This document shows, one piece after another, positions 1-10,764 of a stretch of DNA of 64,000 nucleotides. Where the stretch lies: assembly GCF_040954645.1 (NCBI RefSeq), contig NC_092807.1, positions 50,352,991-50,416,990 of the forward strand, read 5' to 3'. The position numbers were made by a program, and so were the translations under genes. A model generated the notes under the pieces. It was not told where the DNA came from and made no database searches. It saw only the letters and a program-made list of their open reading frames with translations. The DNA comes from Diabrotica undecimpunctata (taxonomy: Eukaryota; Arthropoda; Insecta; Coleoptera; Chrysomelidae). The stretch's first letter is position 1; each line of letters opens with the position of its first letter.

Positions 1-1165
1 TATACATCCGTGGAGAGAAACGGTAGTAAAGATGTGTATATCCAACCCCATCAATCTTCAAAGATAGGCTCACTTTATCACAGGAGCCCTGAAAAATGCA
101 GTAACGACATCATTGAAGATTATCACTGGTCTGCTCGAAATGCAACTATACATTTCTGTGGTATCGTTCTAGAAAGCGTTCTTAAGTCCAAAGCTTAAAA
201 ATATAGTGTACAATAGTCACAAAAGGCAATAATTAATTTTGGACATTCCTATTCGTTTTCACAAATGTTTTATTTGACAAGTTTTCTTATAAAAAGCTAG
301 ATTAGCCAAGAAATGCGAAAAATACTTGAGAATCAGTAAAAAAGAATGCGTTATTATACCACACTTAGTTATAGGTTCAATTTTCTGCGGTAAACAATTC
401 TATATTTGAGAAATTCGGCCGAAATCGACGGGCTCTGCTTCTGCCTCTGCGGAGTTGTGCGCAACTTTTCACACGTTACGGCGGTTTTATGCAAATGTTG
501 CAAATCCGATATAGGCCTCGGTTAATGCCGAAATTTCCAAATAAGTATACGACGAAATAGAAACGATCCTAACGAGCGTAGTTATAACTAGGGTAATATT
601 TGTTCTGAATTATTACGCTCGAGGCGAAAACAAAATCATTACGAAAATTTCAACTTCGACGTGGATAGAAACCGAGATTGAATTCGATGTTACGAACTGT
701 TTCTATTTAAAAGTAGTATGGGGGCAAAATGAAAATTGGTCTTTGTTTCAAGTAAAAATCAAATAATATATCATTAAAAATTTAGAACTATCAAGACAAT
801 CCAAATTACTGTATGTTAAATTAAAAAACTAGAATGATGATACAAAATAATTATTCAGAGAGGTTGTTTTTAAATATGCGTTGCATTAAGTTGAATCTGA
901 ATATTTTAAATCAAAAACTGATTTTAAAAATTTTAAGTAATATTTATTGTAATTTATCGTCGTATAATATAATAACGTATTATAATTACTAATTTTCCCT
1001 TTTTATGAAAATTTGTGCAATTACACATCATTGTAAATATATGTTTTAAACTAATATTTAACCTTAATGTAAAAGAGGTTAAAAAGACATCATTATTATC
1101 CGGATTTAGCCATATGACTCACACTCCCTCTAAGGTAAAAATTAACTAATCCCAGATACAAATGA
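1..1165. other. Non-genic sequence with one CpG-containing block
   Basis: No gene is recognised. The 62-residue open frame near the left edge resembles nothing I know. Positions about 410-700 are visibly richer in G, C and CpG than the AT-rich surroundings and may be a fragment of something functional, such as an exon, a 5' UTR or an LTR, but no frame or splice pair supports a specific call. Confidence 0.4.
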
Positions 1166-1179
1166 TTGAGCTCTGGTCA

Positions 1180-2330
1180 GACTATTTCCGTGTTATCGAG
1201 TCCTAGGTGGTACCAATTCAATGTACCAATCCACAAAAAAGGAGACCAAAAGCAATCTATTAACTACCGGGGAATAACGTTCCTAAATACCACTACCACA
1301 GTCCTTGCAAAAATCCTGCTAGAAAGGACCAAATCATACACAGAAGAAATTGTTGCGAATTAGTAATGCGGATTTAGACCGGACCGCTCTACTATTGATC
1401 AGATATTAACAATAAAACAGATAATTAGAAAATGCTGGGAGTTTGATCAAGAGCTTCATCATCAGATGTTCACAGATTTTAAACAGACATTTGATAGAGT
1501 ATACAGGGTTGGACTTTGGACAGCGATGCAAGAACTTAGCTTTCCAAAAAAAACTAGACAATTTGATACGGATGTGTATGGAAGAGTTGCGATGTAAGGT
1601 AAGAGATGGACAGTAATACTCGAGATATTTGAAATAAACAGTGGACTAAAACACCACAACTCTTCAACTTACTTCTGGAATACATAATCAGAAGTGCATA
1701 AATCGAAAAACAAACTACGATTATCCATCGAAAAGTAACAAACTTGCTGTTGGTATTTGCAGACGGTATCGATCAAATAGAAAACATCAAATTAAGGAGA
1801 CTTTTGACAGGTTCCAGAAGGAAGCGGAGAAGATGGGGCACCTAATTAATGAAAATAAAACTAAATATATGTATATGAGCAGCAATAACCGAGACAGGGA
1901 TAGAATCGGACGGAACACCACCACCGACGACATTAATTTTAAGTGCGCCAGAGATTTTAAGTATCTTGGAACAACAACTGAAGACAATAACGAATTATAA
2001 GAAATAAACAATAGGATACAAGCCGGCAACAGATGTCTTTATGCCCTTAAAATTGAAACAACGAACAAGACATACAAAGATACAACTCTATAAAACAGTC
2101 ATAAGTAGTGTATGATAGCGAAACGTGGACGATAACAAAGGCAAACGAACAGCGATTACGTGAAAAGTGCTAAGGAAGATTTTTGGGCCTGTACTTGATG
2201 GAAGAGTAGGATAAGAACTAACAAAGATCTCAAAAAACAACTATATCTAGAAGCCAATATAAGAAAAAAATGGAGTCCAGAAGACTTCGGTGGGCAGGAC
2301 CTCAGAAGACATTCTGACGAAAGAATAATA
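1180..2330 (+). mobile_element. Degraded RTE-type LINE, reverse transcriptase to C-terminus
   Basis: Conceptual translation across several frameshifts and stops gives LINE reverse transcriptase blocks in order: HKKGDQ then NYRGITFLN at about 1225-1290, CGFRPDRSTIDQI at about 1368-1410, FTDFKQTFDRV at about 1470-1500, a decayed FADGI (from FADD) near 1755, and a C-terminal LRWAG-like block near 2285. Stops interrupt every block, so this is a dead copy. The block spelling fits the RTE-like endonuclease/reverse transcriptase group common in insects. The 5' endonuclease is missing. Confidence 0.75.
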
Positions 2331-2580
2331 ATGGTATAGTTGAGTTTTAAGAATTTGCAGAGTTTTGGAATTTGGTTGAATGAAATGAAAGAATATTTTG
2401 TGTGGTTACAAGAAAAATTGGCACTATTAAAAGAAAAGGTAATGTTTTTGAACTCAATTAAGAACCCTGAAATGAAAAAAAAAAATACATATATTTAATA
2501 ATCTAGCGTCTTCATTAAAATTCATCAAATAAATTTTTTGTATTAATTTGCTAATTAGATCATAATTAATTTGATTTGTG

Positions 2581-2655
<75 letters not shown>

Positions 2656-3640
2656 GGTATGACAATATTCTCACTAAGCTATTATTTGATATTGATAAAA
2701 AGGTTGAAAATTGATATCTAAAGGCCGGACTATAGAATGAAAGTTTGCAGTTGCTGGATTTGATGTATCGAGTATTACACATTCATCTACATCTATACGA
2801 TGTAGAAGTTTATTTTCAATAGGAATGGAAAATATAAAGTGGAAAATTAGCTATCACGGACAGTGAGTTTCAGGTAGCGAGAGTCTAACTATACCGTAAA
2901 AACAAACAAAAGTAACCTTAAGAGCGTAAAACGAGAGCAAAAAATCAATGCCAAATCATGAACATTCTTTTTAAAACCCTCTTTTTAGATATTTATATAG
3001 AGTTCTCTTATCATGGCGACTTTTTAATTAGATAAAGTTTCTTGATGTAGAAAACAAAGCTTTTGTTTCCTTTAAAGCAACTTTATTTAAAATGCTTTTG
3101 AGGATTGTTACAAAAACATAAATATATCTGAGATGCATTAACCTTCATTAAATTTCGAAGGATTTATTACTATTACCTAACAAAAACAAAGCGATGATTT
3201 CTATGATTTTCTTTCAACAAAAATAATCTACTTGAGCTTATGAAGTTTATTTAAATCTGTTTAAAAAATTTAGGAAATAGAATTGAAGAATTTTCCTTAT
3301 TCAATATTTATATAAAAATATATAATATTCATGACAAACTATTCGAACGCACTGCTTAATTAAATAAGACATGTTCTAAGTTAAAAAAAATAGTGTTATC
3401 ATCCGTATAATATGTTAAAGATAGTGAATATTTAAACATTAAATACTTTTTTTTTTGACTCAACGTTCGAAAATTGGCGCAGTTAGACGGATTGAGATGC
3501 AGTTTGGTGCATTCGATCCGTGAGAGTATCAGGAAATTTTGTGAACTAATGCGATCATGAAGAAATAAAAAATTGCATTTGGGATGCATTTTCCAGAGTT
3601 GCAAATTAAAAAAAAATTAACTCAATAATTTTTGTTATTT
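2331..3640. other. Non-genic AT-rich sequence
   Basis: Apart from the (TA)n array inside it, I see no gene, RNA or transposon protein signature here. Short open frames are spread over all frames and have no recognisable motif. Confidence 0.4.
2585..2652. repeat. (TA)n microsatellite
   Basis: Uninterrupted TA dinucleotide array of about 34 units. Several similar arrays occur in the window and some flank Penelope-like insertions, but no element is recognised beside this one. Confidence 0.97.
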
Positions 3641-3647
3641 TACTACT

Positions 3648-3845
3648 CGGGGGTTTTGTGGGTCGCTGAGCACGAATATCATCGTCGGTGAAGGTCTCCT
3701 ATGGATCTGGTGCCCAGGGCGGACGGTACCTACCTCTTTTCCGGGAGTTTTCTGCAGATTCCATATAAAATCATTCGAAACTTGTTTCGCGGGGGATTTT
3801 TGAGGTCTCTGAACACAAATATGTCGTATATACCCCAAAGGGTTT
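3648..3845. repeat. Two diverged copies of a ~143-bp repeat
   Basis: The segment at about 3648-3680 (five G, a T run, then CTGAGCACGAATAT) reappears at about 3791-3823 as five G, a T run, then CTGAACACAAATAT. The offset is about 143 bp. It may be a remnant of a tandem satellite or a duplicated piece of a transposon. A 5-8 bp iteration (TTTCAAGG-like) follows at 3848-3875. No coding function is supported. Confidence 0.5.
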
Positions 3846-3879
3846 TTAAGGTTTCAAGGTTTCAAGGTTTTCAAGGTGA

Positions 3880-5314
3880 GGAATGCAATAAAAATTTGAT
3901 AAATATATGGTAAACAATTTTAAAAAAAGTTATTTAAAAAAGGGATAAAAATAACAACCATTCATTATTTATCGAATCATAGTAGAATGTTCTGTCGGTA
4001 ATCAAGAACACAAGTAGAAAATTCGAATATATTATTTATATTTCACGTAATAAGTTTAATATAAAAAAAGAATTTAATTATATGGGGAGCATCCTTGTCG
4101 GACACCTTATTCTGGATTGAATTCGTTTGAGAGTGTGTCAAGCACTTTAACTGTTTAAAGCCAAATTAAATAAAGTGTTGTGCTACGCCTACTTCTGTTA
4201 GTATCTGCCATAAGTGCTTGATAATATATCAAACAAATATATAGTGGGATATGTGGATGTTTTACTGACATTCAGTTTATGTATGCAGTACGTCATAGGA
4301 TTCGCTTTAGAGACTGTAGATCTGATTCGTGCTAGATCTAATCGAGAACGCGTCCTTGATTATGATTGGGAAAAACTCTTTTCATATGGCCGGAAGAACC
4401 CTTACGCTGACACAACGCAGTAGCAGTGTTATAAGATTTCTTAACAATTGGTAACATTACATTTTTACTGGGGACCGTCTTGTTATACACATCGATACTT
4501 TTCAGGCAATTTCAGGCGGTACTGTTTATTTTGGCAAATACTGTATATGTGAAACACAATTTTGGGGAAATATCTAGAAAAAAGCGTCGGGATATCCTGA
4601 TATAATTTATAAGACATCTAATATAATGTAAGACAGAGATCTTATTCCTTGAAGTAAACGGCCAATTCAACAAAAAAATTTCAGTTTTACCCTTTTCTTA
4701 GCAAAAACTATCCGGTCGTAAAAAATCAAGTGATTGTTTAATGTAAGGCAAATTAGCCCTTACTTTCCCCATAACAATGAAGTGATGAAAATATCCAGCA
4801 AAAAAGGAACTCGACGAACTCTGATGGCAAAACGAAAAACAATTAGCCTCGAGAGGCAAAAATTGGAAGGAAAAAAAGGCTGCAGGCGGAACTACAGCAA
4901 AAACTTATAATTAATACGGGTTAGGGATAAAAGTAATCCGATACGGAGGCTGATTATAAAATTTTCGAGAATAATTTCCCGGAGAAATATTTCTACCAGA
5001 TAGTATATCACAAACTTAGAAGTAATAATCCGAAAGCTTTTAATTACTCTCAAGGTGGTTTCGTTATTAATCGTTTATTAACGGCGATATTTTGTGACAG
5101 GATCGGCTTTTTCAACGCTAAGAGGATGTCGTTGGCTTAAGATGTAAACTGCAGAACTAGTAATTTTACAGAATATAAAAAAGCAAATAAGAGAATAACG
5201 CTGTTACGTAAAATAAATTTGATTAAAAGGTTTTGACACACTATGAGAGATTAAAAGTAAAAAATATTTATTGAATAAAAGGTATTTAAAGACTGAAACG
5301 AAGCAATAATGCTA
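3880..5314. other. Non-genic sequence
   Basis: I see no gene or recognisable transposon domain in this stretch. Short frames such as the 69-residue one near 4214 do not resemble a known family. Confidence 0.35.
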
Positions 5315-5333
5315 TTAACCCATTAATTGATAA

Positions 5334-6210
5334 TGTATCTTTAACGATACATATCTATTGTATGTATGTATTAACGTATTTTCTTCAAAATTATGCCAGT
5401 TTTGTCGTCTCCGGTGTAATTAATAAACGTATGAAAAGTCGATAGCATCTTGGTGCAAGTTTCCATGTTTATTAATGTCAATGCGCAATATGTTGCAATA
5501 TTGCGTAGTTAGCCGGTACGCTCTTATTGTGGCATTGTCTTGAAAAAGACAATGCCTTTATGGTTTATTTACTTTTGTAGAAATAAAACACAGGTTTTCT
5601 AAGAAGAAAAAAACTCAGCTGCAGAGTCTTAGAAAATTCGCAGAGCCCTTCGAGCAAAGTGCTCTAGGGAGCTACCCTAGACGGGTAAAACCATACTGAC
5701 TTGAGATCCGAAAATGTCCCATATTTAAACATAAATTAACGTTTATATCAAACTTTTTCATTTCTCAACCAATTAAATTTAATTATAAGTTCCAGAAGGA
5801 AGGGCGATGCACATCGAGGTGCGTGATTGGTGGCACCTGATAACAGTTTTTGGTAATGTATCTTTAAATACACTCTTCCTTTATAACTCGTTGCGAGTCG
5901 CCATCTATAAGGTCTATTGCAAACTTTCTACAGGTGACGTAAATCTAGCATGTTGCAATTTTTAGGTTAGTGAACTAACTGATCACATGTAAACAGTGTT
6001 TATTGAAAAGTTTTTAGAGATTTAGTATGCTGATACCTGTATATATTGGTAAAGGTAAGTCTACTGAGATATAATATTAAGTTGTTTGTTCCATATATTC
6101 TATAATAATTTTTGTATGAAGTCTCATTTAAAACTATGTATCTTAAGAGACACATTGCCGGGTTCTCAGTTATAACCAAATTTTAGTGGTATCTTAAAAT
6201 ATACATTGCC
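5334..6210. promoter_or_regulatory. Four TGTATC(T)TTAA palindromic subterminal motifs
   Basis: Related short palindromes lie at 5334-5351 (perfect 6-bp arms TGTATC/GATACA), 5858-5874, 6137-6154 and 6189-6204. The last two are followed by ATTGCC. All lie between the TTAA end and the first coding exon. By analogy with piggyBac internal repeats they could be transposase-binding sites. This is inference. Confidence 0.45.
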
Positions 6211-6564
6211 TAACAAAGTGGTATGAATAAATGGATAAATTAACTTTTTATCTTTTGTTTTCAGATGGCAAGTCGCGAATTAGGAATGTATTCCAAACGA
6301 ACAATGAATATAAACGCAATGTTACCACCAATAGACCGACGATTCCGATACTTCAGATACAGAGGATGTTTTGGAAAAAAAATGATGACCAAAACAATAT
6401 GGAAATTAAAACGATATTTGATAATAATATGTATTTATAAGAGCTTATTCTAAGAGCTTTAAACAATTCTTTGACTTCATTAGAACCAAATATGCCGGAT
6501 CCGTTACCACCTGTATCTAAGAAGGTTAAAATTAAACGACAGAAAATGGATTTTAATTTTAACT

Positions 6565-6576
6565 CTCCAGAGTTTT
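6565..6576. repeat. Target-site duplication, left copy (12 bp)
   Basis: CTCCAGAGTTTT here is repeated exactly at 7036-7047 and brackets the ribozyme-bearing insertion. Joining the flanks restores one continuous piggyBac-like frame (…FNSPEF then SYPVEI…), which supports a genuine insertion duplication. Confidence 0.85.
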
Positions 6577-6629
6577 GAAATGAAAAAAATGAAAAAGACG
6601 GTAAAGATTCCATTTCATGTACAAATCGT

Positions 6630-6689
6630 CTATGTATCTGTTTATACGTATTTCGCTTTAATAAAGCTCATCAGAACAGTTATTCATAG
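6630..6689 (-). ncRNA. Type I hammerhead ribozyme (minus-strand copy)
   Basis: Read on the minus strand this is identical over 60 nt to the plus-strand copy at 6824-6883. It has outer stem I CTATG/CATAG, inner stem I CTGTT/AACAG, core CTGATGA, stem II GCTTT/AAAGC, GAAA, the self-complementary TACGTA of a minimal stem III, and the cleavage dinucleotide TA. Activity is inferred from structure only. Confidence 0.8.
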
Positions 6690-6823
6690 GCGTTCTCAAC
6701 GTGAAAAATAGATCTTTCCTGTCTTAAGAAGCAACAATAAAATGGCTTCGAAATGGACGCAATAGCGACATCTGATATTAAATCTTAAGATCAGGAAAGA
6801 TCTATTTTTCACGTTGAGAACGC

Positions 6824-6883
6824 CTATGAATAACTGTTCTGATGAGCTTTATTAAAGCGAAATACGTATAAACAGATACATAG
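6824..6883 (+). ncRNA. Type I hammerhead ribozyme
   Basis: In order: outer stem I 6824-6828 (CTATG) pairs with 6879-6883 (CATAG); inner stem I 6834-6838 (CTGTT) pairs with 6871-6875 (AACAG); core CTGATGA 6839-6845; stem II 6846-6858 (GCTTT, 3-nt loop, AAAGC) directly abutting the core; GAAA 6859-6862; palindromic TACGTA 6863-6868, a minimal stem III that would pair best in a dimer; then T and A at 6869-6870, giving an NUH (AUA) cleavage triplet. All invariant hammerhead core positions are present. Compared with the copies at 24033, stems I and II carry compensatory changes. Confidence 0.87.
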
Positions 6884-7035
6884 ACGAAATGGAATCTTTA
6901 CTGTCTTTTTCATTTTATTAGGATCTACTCTGTGTGAGTACAAGAAACCAATTCGCTAACGATTTCTGCTTGCAATTTATAGAAGGCTCAGATTAAGGCA
7001 GTTATCTGAATTGTGTTTCGAAACTATTTTACGGG

Positions 7036-7047
7036 CTCCAGAGTTTT
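7036..7047. repeat. Target-site duplication, right copy (12 bp)
   Basis: Exact repeat of 6565-6576 flanking the retrozyme-like insertion. Confidence 0.85.
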
Positions 7048-7359
7048 CTTATCCAGTTGAAATTCCAGAACCTATTTGCAGTAATGTAACTGATATTTCG
7101 TCACCATTGACTTATGTCCAAATGTTTTTCAAGGAGGATCTATTTTCGATAATTGCAGAAAAAACAAATTTCTCAAACAATGAAGATGAGAACCTGTGCA
7201 TTGTGCAATTCTTAGTAAAACTACGAATTGAAGAAAGCTATCAGTACTATGTATCCCTGTCCACGCCATCATAGACTTTGGGAGAAGCTTTGATAGTCTA
7301 GAACATTTTAATAAAAATATTTCGATAAGATGTACAATAATTTGTTTAACCTCATTTAT

Positions 7360-7745
7360 TTATTGTAACCTACCCAGGGAGAGCTATACCCAGTAGTGAG
7401 TAACTTAATGATATGAGTCTTCTAATATATGGATAAAAAGATAATCGCTGGCTAAATGATTACGATGAGTCTCTAGTCTGTTCTAGGAGTTCGGACACAG
7501 AGTATACCTAATTGTTGCCATTTGTACCAGAAATGTTTTTCCATTGTAGACGCATGTCTACGTGAATACCTAGAATTTGACCAGATTTAGCCGATAATGT
7601 GTGTCGTCTTTATAACTGTTTAATATAAATGTTATATAGATCGATTTAGTGCTATTTACCTTAAACTGCCATCGTCTTGGCCAATTTTCCAGATTGTTTA
7701 GATGGTATCCTGATTTTGGATTTATGTGGAAAGCTATTAGACCGT
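7360..7745 (-). mobile_element. Jockey-type LINE fragment (RT C-terminal part)
   Basis: Minus-strand translation gives, with stops, HLNNLENWPRRWQFKVNSTK, then a strand matching the Jockey-clade block that normally reads VKYLGIHLDRRLTWKKH, then KWQQLG and RTLCPNS-like pieces. In intact Jockey-clade elements this order lies just after the reverse transcriptase palm. It is heavily degraded, with no start or end preserved. Confidence 0.65.
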
Positions 7746-7989
7746 ATTATAATATACATACGTTGCAGTCATTATCATGCGTATGACTAACGAAGTGGAC
7801 ATCCCCAGAAAATACTTCTAAATGCGTAAGTAGAAATAAATAAATAACAAAATAAGCAAATGTAAGTGCTCTGAAACACGCTGTAGAAATTGTAGAATAG
7901 TCGTTGTAATAAATAAACGTCTGATAGAATGAATTCACACACAAAAGAATTTATTGAAAAATGAAGACGAATCTAACAGAAATATATAT
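7746..7989. other. Non-genic spacer
   Basis: Nothing recognisable between the Jockey fragment and the next LINE. Confidence 0.35.
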
Positions 7990-8620
7990 TAGACTACAAA
8001 CGAATAAGCACAGAAATATCAAACATCATAAAACGAAAAAATAAGGCAAATAATTAAAGATTTTTATAGTATGCTATATAAAAAACACAGCACCAATGAA
8101 GTAACAAATATTCGAATAGTTGCAATGAGGACTCGCAAGATATACCGGAAATGACGTAATCAGAAATTTAAAAGGAATTAGAGAAATAAAAAACAACATA
8201 GCCCAGGGAAGATGGCATTGTGATTGAAAGTATTAAAGCAGGAGAAAGAAAATTAATTAACATTATTAAAGTCCTATTTAATAGATGTTTAGAAACTAGA
8301 AGAATCCCAACGTCATGGAACAATACCATCATTCTAATCATACATAAGAAAGACGACCCCACAGATCCTAAAACCTACTGTCCGATCAGTCTTCTCTCCT
8401 ACGTATACAAATTATTCATAAGATAATAACAAGACACCCAAACTAGATTTCTATTAACTGAAAAACAAGAAGGTTTCAGTTTCAGATACAGTAATGGTAG
8501 AAACGATCACTTACTACTTACGCAAACACATAAAAGTGAAATACAACAACCAACTGGTCTTAATATTTGAAGACTAAGAAAAAGAGTTTAATTTGGTAGA
8601 TCAAAACAAAATAATTATGT
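7990..8620 (+). mobile_element. LINE reverse transcriptase fragment
   Basis: In one frame 8220-8424 encodes ESIKAGERKLINIIKVLFN, then TRRIPTSWNNTIILIIHKKD and KTYCPISLLSYVYKLF, matching the fingers of LINE reverse transcriptases (consensus …IPxxWN…IxLIHKKGDPxxxxNYRPISLL). Upstream and downstream stops break the frame, with later blocks decayed near 8470-8600. It is 5'- and 3'-incomplete. Confidence 0.75.
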
Positions 8621-8684
8621 ACTATCTAATTGTAGAACAGACGACAGGAATCGGTACTATTTCCACGAAACTATTTCCAATAAG

Positions 8685-8696
8685 AACTACTTCCAC
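8685..8696. repeat. Target-site duplication, left (12 bp)
   Basis: AACTACTTCCAC is repeated exactly at 9143-9154 around the GAA-tailed LINE. Confidence 0.8.
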
Positions 8697-9142
8697 TTCT
8701 TCTTCTTCATGTGCCGAGCTCAATTATCGAGCGTTGGCTATCAAATTGGCTATAGTAATTTTGTTGACGGCAGCTCGGAAAAGAGATGCAGAGGATCTGT
8801 TAAACCAATCTATCAGGTTTCTAAGCCATGACGTTCTTCTTCGACCTGGCCCTCTTCTTCACCTTGCCTTGTATTATTAAATGGAGTATATTATATCTTT
8901 CTGGGTGGCGCATAACATAGCCAAAATATTCAAGTTTGCGATTTTTAACTGTTTTGACGACTTCCGTAACTTTTCCCATCCGATGCAAAACAACTTCGTT
9001 ACGAACTCTATCCACCCAACTTATTCGTAGGATTCTCCGATACACCCAGATTTCAAAGGCTTTCAGTGTCTTGAGAAGTGTATCCGTCAAAGTCCAACCT
9101 TCGACACCATACAAAAGAGTAGAGAACACATAACATCTCACT
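8697..9142 (-). mobile_element. GAA-tailed LINE, 5'-truncated copy
   Basis: On the minus strand this encodes the C-terminal tail of a LINE polyprotein: MRCYVFSTLLYGVEGWTL, AFEIWVYRRILRISWVDRV, RKLEYFGYVMRHPERYNIL, then LIIQGKVKKRA. It continues after a frameshift into a GTARKRDAEDL-like region and ends in a (GAA)n-like tail (read TTCTTCTTC on plus at 8697). An exact 12-bp duplication flanks it. This family recurs at 10367, 21631, 30768, 44119 and 55210. Confidence 0.85.
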
Positions 9143-9154
9143 AACTACTTCCAC
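9143..9154. repeat. Target-site duplication, right (12 bp)
   Basis: Exact repeat of 8685-8696. Confidence 0.8.
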
Positions 9155-9345
9155 GAAAAACAATTTCCTCGAAAACTTTAACTTAGGTCAAAAAATCACC
9201 GAAAACTGATAGATACACTAATGAACCTTTGCCGAAGAGCTGACAGCGAAGTCAATCAGTTTTCCCTGTGTTTATTCGCTAATGTAACCTCTAATAATAA
9301 TCTTTTGTTCGTTTTTCCTCTTTTCTATTTACTGAATTTTTCGTA

Positions 9346-9515
9346 GTTTATTTGACATTTCGATTTCTACTTCGGAGATCGTTCTCAAAATTTTCGAAGT
9401 GGAAATCGAAACATCAAATAAACTTAACTTTAAAGTAACATTGTGGCTTATTCCCACTAAAAATAGTAAATTGCATTAAGATACCAAGACAACAGCTTCA
9501 GAACAATATTAAGAA
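9346..9515. mobile_element. Penelope-like 3' UTR fragments, inverted pair
   Basis: 9346-9390 is the reverse complement of, and 9391-9515 is in the same orientation as, the 3' UTR seen at 20700-20890 after a PLE coding frame. The shared signatures are TTTTGAGAACGAT, GTGGAAATCGAAAC, ATTGTGGCTTATTCCCA and the CAGCTTCAGAACAATATTA end. The two parts meet at 9390/9391 with 3' ends pointing outward. No coding sequence remains. Confidence 0.65.
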
Positions 9516-9524
9516 ACTCTTTTT

Positions 9525-10355
9525 CTATTGTATCAGGTTTGTGTTCAGGACACTATTGCTCGTACTAAAAGCCCTGTGAATCTGCTTATGCGTAGAGGGT
9601 CATTTTGTGCGACAATGAGGACGACTCTAACTATCCTCATTTTTGGGACTGGGGACAACCTCAAAAGGCTCTCAAAGTCGAAGAATTGGTTCATGGAGGG
9701 ATGTTTTAAGTCCTGTCTGCTCTAAACGATTCATGAGCTCAAGGAGGATATGTCGTGTCTCTAGTATGTGCTCTCCTCCCCAACAAGAAGGCAAAGACCT
9801 AGAGCACGATCTGGAAGAAAGTCAAGAAGGTTCAACCAGACTTTTTGTCTGAGTTAGTTCCCGTAGACTTTAAAAAGGCGGGTAACGCCACCGTCATAAA
9901 GCAGGTCATCGCTGATGTCGCTCTCCGTAAATCCTAGTTCCACTTTTATCAAGAATCGCCGGGGCGTCTATCTTCCTCACAATGCTATTGCTGATTGGAA
10001 ACAGCATCAAGCGCTACTAGCAAGTTTTCTCGCTCTAACAACACCATAGAAAACACAATGATCTTTGTTTTCGTCTAGGATGCAATAAGCCGAGATTCTG
10101 AAGGTTTGTTGAGCAGCTCATCGCTGTAGAGAACTTAATTTGTTTCAAGTTAACAGTGCATTTGAGCTCTTGAAGATGGAAAAAGCCTAATCGGAGATTA
10201 CCACGAGCCCTGTGAATGCACGAACCAACTTTGAGGACAAGTTTCAAGGCCTCACTGTGGATTAGTAGGACTATCTTCGTAGACTGAGAAGTAACTGCCT
10301 CTACTATGCTAATAAAACTGAAGATTCGGATGATGCTGATGAATAACTTTTTCAT
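9525..10355. other. Higher-GC, coding-like stretch of unknown identity
   Basis: The stretch is clearly richer in G+C than its surroundings and keeps sizeable frames on both strands. On plus, pieces such as RSGRKSRRFNQ and the later clean run SELVPVDFKKAGNATVIKQ at about 9848-9905 look protein-like but need frame changes to join. I do not recognise the family. It could be a broken gag-like or host-derived exon cluster. No splice sites or termini were found. Confidence 0.3.
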
Positions 10356-10366
10356 TTATTAGTTAT

Positions 10367-10661
10367 GTTCTTCTTCTTCACGTGTCATATCATAATTATT
10401 AGACGTAGGCGATCACTATTGTGAATCGTTCTCGATCGTCTGGTACATCTGGTAATATGACATTTTCCAGTGTTTAATAGTATTTAGCAATTTTCTATCT
10501 TTGTTGACCCTCCTTAGTACTTTCTCATTAGTTTTTCATGCTGTCTATTGGAATCCACATTTTCAATGCTTCAATTCTGTTTATGCTTGATACTTCCAGT
10601 GTCCACACGTCTGCTCCATACAAAAGTACAGACAAAATATAACATTTAACCATTCTTTTTC
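10367..10661 (-). mobile_element. GAA-tailed LINE, short 5'-truncated copy
   Basis: Minus-strand translation starts VKCYILSVLLYGADVWTL and continues to EALKMWIP and a decayed C-terminus, ending in a (GAA)n-like tail at 10367-10379. TTAGTTAT occurs at both ends (10359-10366 and 10662-10669) as a possible 8-bp target duplication. The 5' truncation point is close to that of the 8697-9142 copy. Confidence 0.7.
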
Positions 10662-10764
10662 TTAGTTATAAATTCTTAGTTCTTTATTTTAAGTAATTTG
10701 AACTTAAACTGTAAAATTTGTGCGTAATATAGTTCGTACGCGAAATAAATAATGCCAAATATAC

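Larger units (their letters stand above)
6577..7035. mobile_element. Hammerhead-ribozyme element (retrozyme-like), inverted pair
   Basis: This 459-bp insertion is flanked by an exact 12-bp target duplication within a piggyBac-like exon. Its left part is a minus-strand copy and its right part a plus-strand copy of the same repeat, so about 6589-6732 and 6783-6924 are inverted arms. Each arm contains a hammerhead ribozyme, and the two 60-bp ribozymes are identical. The sequence after 6890 (matching around TACTCTGTGTGAGTAC, AGAAACCAATTCGCTAA and GAAGGC-CAGATTAA) aligns with the 398-bp tandem unit at 24001-24925, with a deletion of about 70 bp. No protein is encoded. The inverted 5' segment resembles twin priming during target-primed reverse transcription. 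Confidence 0.8.
5315..7330 (+). mobile_element. piggyBac-like transposon, 5' half, disrupted
   Basis: A TTAA followed by CCC at 5315-5321 fits a piggyBac target site and terminal repeat. Four short palindromic TGTATC...GATACA-type motifs follow. A GTAAGT donor at 6055 and a pyrimidine-CAG acceptor ending at 6264 suggest a 5' intron. Exon 2 then reads DGKSRIRNVFQTNNEYKRN and, after frameshifts, a PPVSKKVKIKRQK basic stretch. After the 6577-7035 insertion the frame resumes at PEFSYPVEIPEP and reaches PLTYVQMFFKEDLFSIIAEK, which matches the start of the piggyBac transposase domain. It then degenerates. The catalytic part and the 3' end are missing. Confidence 0.7.

Noticed and set aside
2555..2782. 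Open frames rich in YI repeats
   Set aside because: These are translations of (TA)n arrays (also at 11735 and 18655) and not proteins.
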